Below, piece after piece: positions 57,368 to 64,000 of a stretch of DNA of 64,000 nt (position 1 is the stretch's first letter; each line of letters opens with the position of its first letter). The translations under genes and the position numbers were made by a program. A model generated the notes under the pieces. It did no database searches, had not been told where the DNA came from, and saw only the letters and a list, made by a program, of their open reading frames with translations. This DNA is from Ophiosphaerella korrae (lineage: Eukaryota > Ascomycota > Dothideomycetes > Pleosporales > Phaeosphaeriaceae): positions 186,001 to 250,000 of the forward strand of contig JALNQF010000034.1 of the NCBI GenBank assembly GCA_028456385.1, read 5' to 3'.

Positions 57368-58581
57368 AGGTGTGGCTTTCTCACTGGTGGGTTTGCTGTT
57401 GGGAGGGCGCCGAGACTTGAGATGTTTGGACGGGAATAGGTAGAAGTGATCTGATTTGAGAAATGTCGAACTCACGATCGATGGTGGATGGAAGATTGAA
57501 ACGAGGAACCGAGATCACATTGCTTTGCCGGGTTCCGAGCGTACAGAGTTGAGCATTTGATGACGTGCGATTTGATCAACGTCTGTCATTAACCGCCCGG
57601 CGTTTACTATGTCAGTGGCAGCCGCTCGGTGTTGTAGTTTGTAATCACATGCAGGGGCCCAAGCAGGTGAACTGGGCCGGGCAACCTAGTAATTAGCGAT
57701 GAGGCTCAAAGACTTTGCAGGATCGCCATCGTCCCTGTCGGGCCTTGCCGGAGGATATGCCGTGAACCATCGGGAGTTATTCGCAGCCCTAAAGCGAACA
57801 AAGACCGGCGGAGAGGTGATGAGAGGGAAAGGGGAGACGTCAGCCTTTCAGGTTAGCGCCATGGACCTTAAACCCTTGGCGGTTTGAGACGCGGTCTTGC
57901 TACACCCATGAAACGCCGCCGTTGACAAAATTGCATAGTAAATGCAGAATGCCATGGCCAGTCAGGTTTCAGAGCTTCCACTTCGCTATTATTCAGCCTC
58001 CGCAGCTCCCTTGAAAGCCAAGCCCCGCTTCTGATTCGCTGGCCCGACTCGCTCTAGCCTAGACGATAGGCGCTCGTCCCGTTCTGTCGCAGGCTCGAGA
58101 GCAGACTCAGAAAGATGGTTCGATTTCTGCTACCGTTTCGCTATCTTCGTCCAGGCCCTGCTACCCTCCTCCACGCGTCCTGAGCCCACCGTCACCTGGC
58201 GCTGGCTGTGATATCCCAACAACCACCCCCCCGTTCACCCTCCCTTCCAGCCTTCGCGCCGCGTTACATGTGCTTATAGACTTTTGTTTCCCTCTTTAGT
58301 CCAGAACTTTTCTTCCGATTTCATGCCGGTGCCTCTTTAGCCGCGTGACTGAGAGCTACTCTCCTCTGTACTCTACCCTACCTTCTCTTCTTCTGTGCGG
58401 GCACCCTTTCGTCAGTCTTCCTCATTCACTGTCCTTGCAGGTTATGGCCTTGGTCCTTTCTTTCCTATGGTACTAATTAGCTTCAGACCCTAAGACATTC
58501 TTTTATTCCATCGCACACTTCGGCCATTCTCAGCAGGTCTGAAGATCGACGGCCTCGTGACACCACTCTCTACCTTCAACC
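57368..58581 (+). promoter_or_regulatory. Upstream region and CT-rich leader of noxB
   Basis: About 1.2 kb between the SDR pseudogene and the noxB start. From about 58100 the plus strand is pyrimidine-rich, as for a long 5' leader. The frame at 57699-57887 has no recognisable domain. No other gene is supported. Confidence 0.5.
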
Positions 58582-60405
58582 ATGTCCTTCACCACTAGTT
58601 TAACAGGCCGGGAACGGTCAAGATGGCCGCCATTGACGCGCATGCTCATGGCTGGAGAGATGTCTGACCAACGACCTCGGGACTTGACGCGCAAAGAAAA
58701 GTTCGACATCTGGATGGTCAATGAGGGCTATCGCAGATTGTATGTTCCTAACAATCGATTTATAAATGGGGTCTAACATATCGCAGCTTCGTATTCACTT
58801 TCGTAATATTACACATCATGGTCTTCACATTCGGCATGATGCACTATGGATTCAAGGACAGCTCCATTGGCGCAAGAAACCAATTCGGCTTCACCTTTCC
58901 CATTGCACGTTCAGCGGCCTTGACCCTCCACGTAGACGTAGCTCTCGTTCTGTTCCCGGTATGCAGAAATCTAATCTCTATGGCCCGCCGGACACCATTA
59001 AATGACATCATTCCCTTCGACAAGAATATCACCTTCCATAAACTGGTCGGCTGGTCCATTGTGTTCTTCTCTTGGGTCCACACGGTTGCGCATTGGAACA
59101 ATCTCGGTAGATTTGCGGCAGCCAACAACCTTGGATTCATGGGCTTCATTCTGGCTAACCTTGCAACTGGTCCCGGTTGGAGCGGATATGTTATGCTGTT
59201 CGCACTTATGGCAATGGCACTTACTGCTGCGGAAAAGGCTCGACGGGCCAACTTTGAGCGCTTCTGGTACTCTCACCATTTCTTCATCGTCTTCTTCATC
59301 TTCTGGTCTATCCATGGTGCCTTTTGCATGATCAAACCAGACTTTGCGCCTTTCTGTGACGGTATCGGTGTCTTCTGGGAGTACTGGATGTATGGTGGAT
59401 TCGCTTATCTTGCTGAACGTATCGCGCGTGAAGTCCGTGGACGACATAAGACATACATCTCGAAAGTCATTCAACACCCAAGCAACGTATGCGAAATCCA
59501 AATCAAGAAAGAGCATACAAAGACCCGTGCCGGTCAGGTAAGCACCAATTCACAAATCGACTATCTTAAAATGCTAATACAGACAGTACATCTTCATGTG
59601 TTGCCCGGAAGTTTCCATTTGGCAATATCACCCTTTTACACTTACGAGCGCTCCTGAAGAAGATTACATTTCCATCCATATGCGCATGGTCGGTGATTTC
59701 ACCCGTGCGGTTGGCAAAGCTCTCGGTTGCAATCTCGACAAGAAAGCAGGCGGCGAAAAGGGGGAAAAGGGAAGCGGTGAAGAGATTGCCCTCCGTCAGC
59801 TTTTGCCCCGAGTCTACATTGACGGACCTTTTGGCTCAGCCTCCGAAGACGTATTCAAATTCGAAGTTGCTGTCCTGGTCGGTGCGGGTATTGGTGTTAC
59901 GCCTTTTGCCTCTATTCTGAAAAGTATCTGGTACCGGATGAACTACCCCCAAGGCCGTACCCGCTTGAGGAAGGTATACTTCTTCTGGATTTGCAGAGAT
60001 TTTGGGTCATTTGAGTGGTTCAGGTCATTGCTCCTGGCTATTGAAGCTCAAGACGTCGATGATCACATCGAAATCCACACCGTAAGTTCCAGTCTCACTC
60101 ACCAAAATGGACATTACTAACGTTCCTAGTATCTCACCGCCAAGATCAAAGCAGATGATGCAACTAATATCATGATCAATGACGCCAATGCTGAGCAAGA
60201 TGCTATTACTGGTCTTCGTGCACCCACCAACTTCGGCCGTCCGAACTGGGATATGATCTTTAAGTCCATCCGTAAGATACATTCCCCAGCGGAAGCCGGC
60301 GTCTTCTTTTGTGGACCCAAAGGTCTTGGCTCAACGCTACACGTCAAGTGCAATATGTACTCCGAGCCTGGATTCAGCTTTGTATGGGGTAAAGAGAATT
60401 TCTAG
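58582..60405 (+). CDS. NOXB: NADPH oxidase, NoxB (Nox2-type) catalytic subunit
   Basis: Transfers electrons from NADPH through FAD and two hemes across the membrane to O2, making superoxide for development, hyphal fusion or penetration. Exons 58582-58739, 58787-59537, 59587-60081 and 60130-60405 encode 559 residues. The N-terminal extension of about 50 residues and [11 protein letters not shown] place it in NoxB rather than NoxA. Heme ligands are His137 and His151 (FHK ... VHT, 14 apart) and His216 and His229 (SHH ... IHG, 13 apart). The FAD motif HPFT is at 318-321, YIDGPFG at 380-386, and the NADPH-binding GAGIGVTPF at 402-410. The C-terminus CGPKG ... [10 protein letters not shown] is the conserved NADPH-site end. 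No EF-hand is present, so it should depend on NoxR, Rac and the tetraspanin Pls1. All key residues are intact. Confidence 0.96.
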
Positions 60406-61254
60406 TTTGTGGAATCGGTGGCAGAGAGAACTCCATACGAGCATCAGCACAAATGTAAGCTTGGCATCTAGCATCAACTTGAGTATTACTACTTTTGTAC
60501 ATAATTCCCCATCTTGTCGTTTATTGCGTTCAAAAGAGTAGATTAGGTAATGGCCATGATTGCACTGGGTGCGTCTGGCAAGTGGATTCTGCATATCATG
60601 ATACCAGTACTTCAACTTAGAAAAAAAAATAAAGGAACATATTTTCAAACCAAGCTTGCCGCTGCCAAGGTGAGAATGGCCTGATATTCTAGACCAGTAT
60701 GCCTGAAGGAACAATAACCTAAGTCTTCTTACAGGAAAACCGCCGTCCTCACGCGACTCATTTCAATGCATTAAGGCCAATCAAACATGAACCGTTACCA
60801 TGGCATCCGAGACATTCTCCGCCTCGACTTCGCGCCTCCGTGGTTTTCGGGGAGTCGGCTTTTTACACGCACCACGAAGCTGCTAGCCCACTAATTATTA
60901 CCCCAAAATCACTAGTGAGATGAACCATTACTGGATAGACAGTGTCTCACTTATGGTGGGCCCGAAAATATGGTAGCTCAAGTTGTTGCGATGGTCAAGC
61001 TTTTAACGTCGCGAAAGCCAAGCCTTGACAAGACACTCATCCTATCCCCAGCGTATGTTACGCATATGGAAACAGTTTGATCGGCTGCACGAGACAGTAG
61101 CGCAAGGCTTATCTAAATAAAACGGAACAAAATTAGGGAGATTGGCGAACGCTGTCAAGTATTTGCGCAGTCTCATCAGTCTCAACTCCGCGAGACGATG
61201 GTGAGGTGATGAGAGAGCCACCTCTGGAACAGAAACATGGCCCCCCTTGTTTAT
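60406..61254. other. Intergenic region 3' of noxB
   Basis: About 850 bases between the convergent noxB gene and the lactamase-fold pseudogene. No gene recognised. Confidence 0.5.
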
Positions 61255-62322
61255 ATGAATGAGCATTCAATGCCGTCTCCCATCCCTTGTTTAATCGGTC
61301 GTTAACTTCCACCAGGCTTTCCATGATCTTCTTGCCAGATTGAATACTCTCGGCGATACTGGAGTCATGCGCTGCGATCACCCATATATTTTCTTGTAAA
61401 GTGTATTCCCTTGTTCTCTAGGTTGTATCAATCGCTACCTTAGGATCTGAATGCATGATTTCTTTGGGGTACGGAGGGCGTGCCGTATGTTGCGGATCCT
61501 AAAGAATCAATGGGTGGTGAAAGCAATCACCTGTGAGTAAAACGAATGTGCTTACCTTCAAGGAAGAGGATTTGATTCGTATAAACATCATCTAGTGACC
61601 CGCTGGATAGCCTGAAGCATCAATTAGATACGCAGATCCATCGTTAAATAAATCGAAAGCCCGATCGAAGGAACCCAGCTGTATCCATTCTGGTTTCTTC
61701 AAATCTGTACCATTGTACAGCCCCTTTTTCATCATCTACGGCTCGCTATATCTTTTTAGGAGCGTATACTTCAATGATCTTCCTGTTTCCATCTGTGGGC
61801 AGAGTCTCTGTCAGCGTCGGTGCTCTTGTCTCAATTGGGAAACCTGGACGTGCATGGTGCAGCAGGTTGGCCCAACCCATATTTCTGCTTCTTCAAATCT
61901 AGCCCTTGCTTTATCACCTACATGATCGAAGTATATGCGTGAGAAGATGGGTTGCCGCTCGGCCGAACCATGTTCCCGGAGAATCTCCGCTGGTGACCGA
62001 GGTCACATTTGAACTGTAGTAACACGTTCTCCTTCACCACTAGAGGCAACTTTTCCAAGTCAGGTCGCATGCCCAGATCAAAAATATGCTTGTTCACAGT
62101 TGCCATGTGTTCAATGAGAAAGACATAATCTGGAGCATAAAATGACTTGGATTCGAGCGACTCGTCACTAGGCTTTTTAGAATCATTTAGCCTATCTGGT
62201 GATGGCAGCAATGTCATATCCGTAGGGAGATAAAGGCCGCCTGCATGGATAAGATGAACTTTACATGTTGCTGTTGAGGAAGGAATGGAATGCCACGGTA
62301 TCCTAGAGGATGAACTATCCAT
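61255..62322 (-). pseudogene. Decayed metallo-beta-lactamase-fold hydrolase (lactonase-like)
   Basis: On the minus strand, collinear blocks of a fungal metallo-beta-lactamase-superfamily hydrolase lie in different frames. First is MDSSSSRIPWHS through KVHLIHAGGLYLPTDMTLLP, APDYVFLIEHMA and KHIFDLGMRPDLEKLP. A frameshift near 61945 leads to YFDHVGDKARFEEAEIWVGP, then another near 61858. After these come IDASGYPAGH, LLTGDCFHHP and ENIWVIAAHDSSIAESI. In-frame TAG stops occur at 61593-61595, 61499-61501 and 61418-61420. The metal-binding H-x-H-x-D-H motif reads R-x-Y-x-D-H, so two of the zinc ligands are lost. The intact family hydrolyses lactones or related esters. This copy cannot be active. 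Confidence 0.82.
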
Positions 62323-62705
62323 AGCAATGAACCACTTTGATTAGATGCTTTCGAGAAGTAAATACAGAGGTGAAAGAGAGAACACGCTAATTTATATACG
62401 AACAAGGGTTGGGAAGCCATAAATGGTTCACAATATCTTTGATGATGTAGATACATATTATAACAGTGACGTCACATTCGCTCAAGTCGAAGTTGACATC
62501 GCAGTTACTCCAATTGAAAATCTCCGAGCCACAAGTCTATGAATGTTGGTATTCAAATCCAGATATTGTCTTGTTTTGAGATCCAGTGACTTACTCTAGA
62601 CTGCAACGCTGGCAACTCAACCGCACCTATATATGATACTGAGAATGCAAAGTATAACAAGTTGTTTCCTAATTATCGCAGCAACCGATAACTTGCCGGC
62701 GCTCG
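62323..62705. other. Intergenic region
   Basis: About 380 bases between the lactamase-fold pseudogene start and the carrier gene stop. The plus-strand frame at 62633-62815 is antisense to the last carrier exon. Nothing else seen. Confidence 0.5.
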
Positions 62706-63873
62706 TCACTTCACAAGAACTGGAGCTAGCTTGCCAGCCTTTTGTGCAGCGATATCGGCAAGCTTCTGAAGCTTATCAGCTCGAACTTGGCGAATGTATC
62801 GGAAAAGGAGGATAAAAGAGAGTTCGATTCTGAAATTTATGTTAGTGAAATGGTCACGTGGAAATAGAATGATAACTGCACCTTTCCTTGGTCATCATTA
62901 AAAATCCTTGGACGAGTAAACCTTTCAGAATCTGTGGACCGATACCTTTGAAGAGTGCTGCTGGACCCTCATGATGAATAATATATTGCATAACCTCAGT
63001 GAAGGTTTTGAATGGTTTGCCATTTCTTGCTGGTGGCGGCTTAGATTGAAGACCAACTTTGGCCACAATAAGCGGTTGAGTAACGATCGTGGCAAGCATC
63101 TTTGACAAGGATCCAAGGACTGGTAATGTCAGTTTCGGTTTCATGGAATGAGGCATATTGTACTTACTGAAAGTCTCCCATGGCTTTAGTGTCTTTTTTC
63201 CAGGATATAGACCTTCCCGCAATCGTTGGTAGGCGCCGTATGTGATGGAGGGATTTATCACAAGTACCAAACTCGCCCTCAACCCTCGCCACAAGCCAGT
63301 CCAGCCGTCTTCGCTGTTGATGACATCCATAGCAGTTGCAACCATGCCTTTTCGCTCGTGTTTGCTCATAGTCTGTTGTCGCGTTGTAACTACAGCCACT
63401 GGGATGGTGAAGAGCTGGGCCAACGCACCGGCTACAGCGCCTAGTGAGAGCTCGACAGCAGTACCGGGAGATACTTGGAGGGTTCGTCGAGACATGTACA
63501 CGCTTCGGACAATAGTGTACCAGTAGAAATAGGCGAAATTGGTCGAGGCAACACCAAGTAGGGAGCCGGCCATGCCAGCATACAGCCCAGAAACACCCTC
63601 TTGTGCGACGACTTTTCGGATAGCGTCAAGTGCGCCATCATAGTGTTCGTGGTCTGCGGGATTCGGATTGTGAGAGGTAGGGGAGTCCTTCACCTGTACT
63701 TGTAACCGTGTTTTAATCCTACAAGCACGTTAGCACATAGCCGCAAAAGAATGCCATTCTCAATCTTACAAGTCTAGTGGATATACAAGCGTATTCGCGA
63801 TGACAGCACCAGCAGCACCAGCAACTGCGCTACCCCATGGTGGTAGCGATTCAACCTTAGATTGCCCAGCCAT
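62706..63873 (-). CDS. ANT1: Peroxisomal adenine nucleotide transporter (Ant1/PMP34-type carrier)
   Basis: SLC25-family carrier that exchanges cytosolic ATP for AMP across the peroxisomal membrane to fuel fatty-acid activation. Exons 63873-63770, 63718-63168, 63119-62882 and 62829-62706 encode 338 residues with three carrier repeats. The first repeat has the canonical YPLDLIKTRLQ over intron 1. The second has the divergent IPVAVVTTRQQT and the third TQPLIVAKVGLQ; these variant signatures are typical of the Ant1/Pmp34 branch rather than mitochondrial ADP/ATP carriers. GLYAGMAGSLLGVASTNFAY and GLWRGLRASLVLVINPSI are carrier loop motifs. The third intron is 48 nt, a multiple of three without a stop, so it could be misread as coding. 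The last exon supplies RIELSFILLFRYIRQVRADK and a Lys/Ala tail. Confidence 0.9.
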
Positions 63874-64000
63874 TTTAAAGATGGAGATGGGGTGCGCGTG
63901 GGGAGCGCGGTGGAAGGAGAAATGAAGATTGTAGATGATGCAACCAAAGGTTGGTTATCTGTGTTCTGCCCGTATAGTCAACCTTCCTATAGCCTCATGG
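63874..64000. other. Upstream region of the carrier gene at the window edge
   Basis: The last 127 bases lie upstream of the carrier start codon and presumably hold part of its promoter or leader. No other feature is visible before the window ends. Confidence 0.4.

Overview
The window is nuclear DNA of a filamentous ascomycete. Intron-bearing genes (mostly 45-100 nt introns with GTRNGY donors and CTRAY branch points), a DHN-melanin reductase next to a CMR1-type regulator, fungal-rhodopsin and Zn2Cys6 proteins, NoxB and an AA12-like quinoprotein together point to Dothideomycetes, probably Pleosporales. That placement rests on family recognition, not on a database search.

Layout. 1-9.3 kb: no gene recognised. 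9.3-15.9 kb: remnant of a melanin cluster, a CMR1/Pig1-type regulator lacking its C-terminal half, 4.1 kb of non-coding DNA, then an intact trihydroxynaphthalene reductase (BRN1). 16.6-24.1 kb: HSP9/12 protein, secreted GH16 glucanase, VTS1 and an Mpv17-family protein. 24.5-27.6 kb: a large GPI-type cell-wall protein whose last intron reads as a spliceosomal twin intron. 28.9-34.4 kb: STAND-N-domain protein, BSD2, CBP6 and an acidic hypothetical protein. 34.9-40.7 kb: a same-strand trio of Dal5/Tna1-type permease, Zn2Cys6 factor and quinolinate phosphoribosyltransferase. 41-43.5 kb: TSR4 and eIF3k from a 186-bp bidirectional promoter. 44.6-47.5 kb: AA12-like sugar dehydrogenase and rhodopsin-like membrane protein. 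49.5-54.7 kb: small secreted protein, VOC-domain fusion protein and EMG1. 55.8-62.3 kb: a tiny membrane protein, an SDR pseudogene, intact noxB and a decayed metallo-beta-lactamase-fold hydrolase. 62.7-63.9 kb: a peroxisomal ATP carrier.

How genes relate. Housekeeping genes for ribosome biogenesis, translation and mitochondria (TSR4, EIF3K, EMG1, CBP6, Mpv17) alternate with cell-surface and stress genes. The melanin pair and the permease/factor/BNA6 trio are the two places where neighbours plausibly share a pathway. The most unusual structural observation is the [D1,2]-type stwintron at 26227-26370: it is the only splice solution I found that keeps the cell-wall gene in frame. All gene models were built by hand from reading frames and splice signals; none has transcript support.
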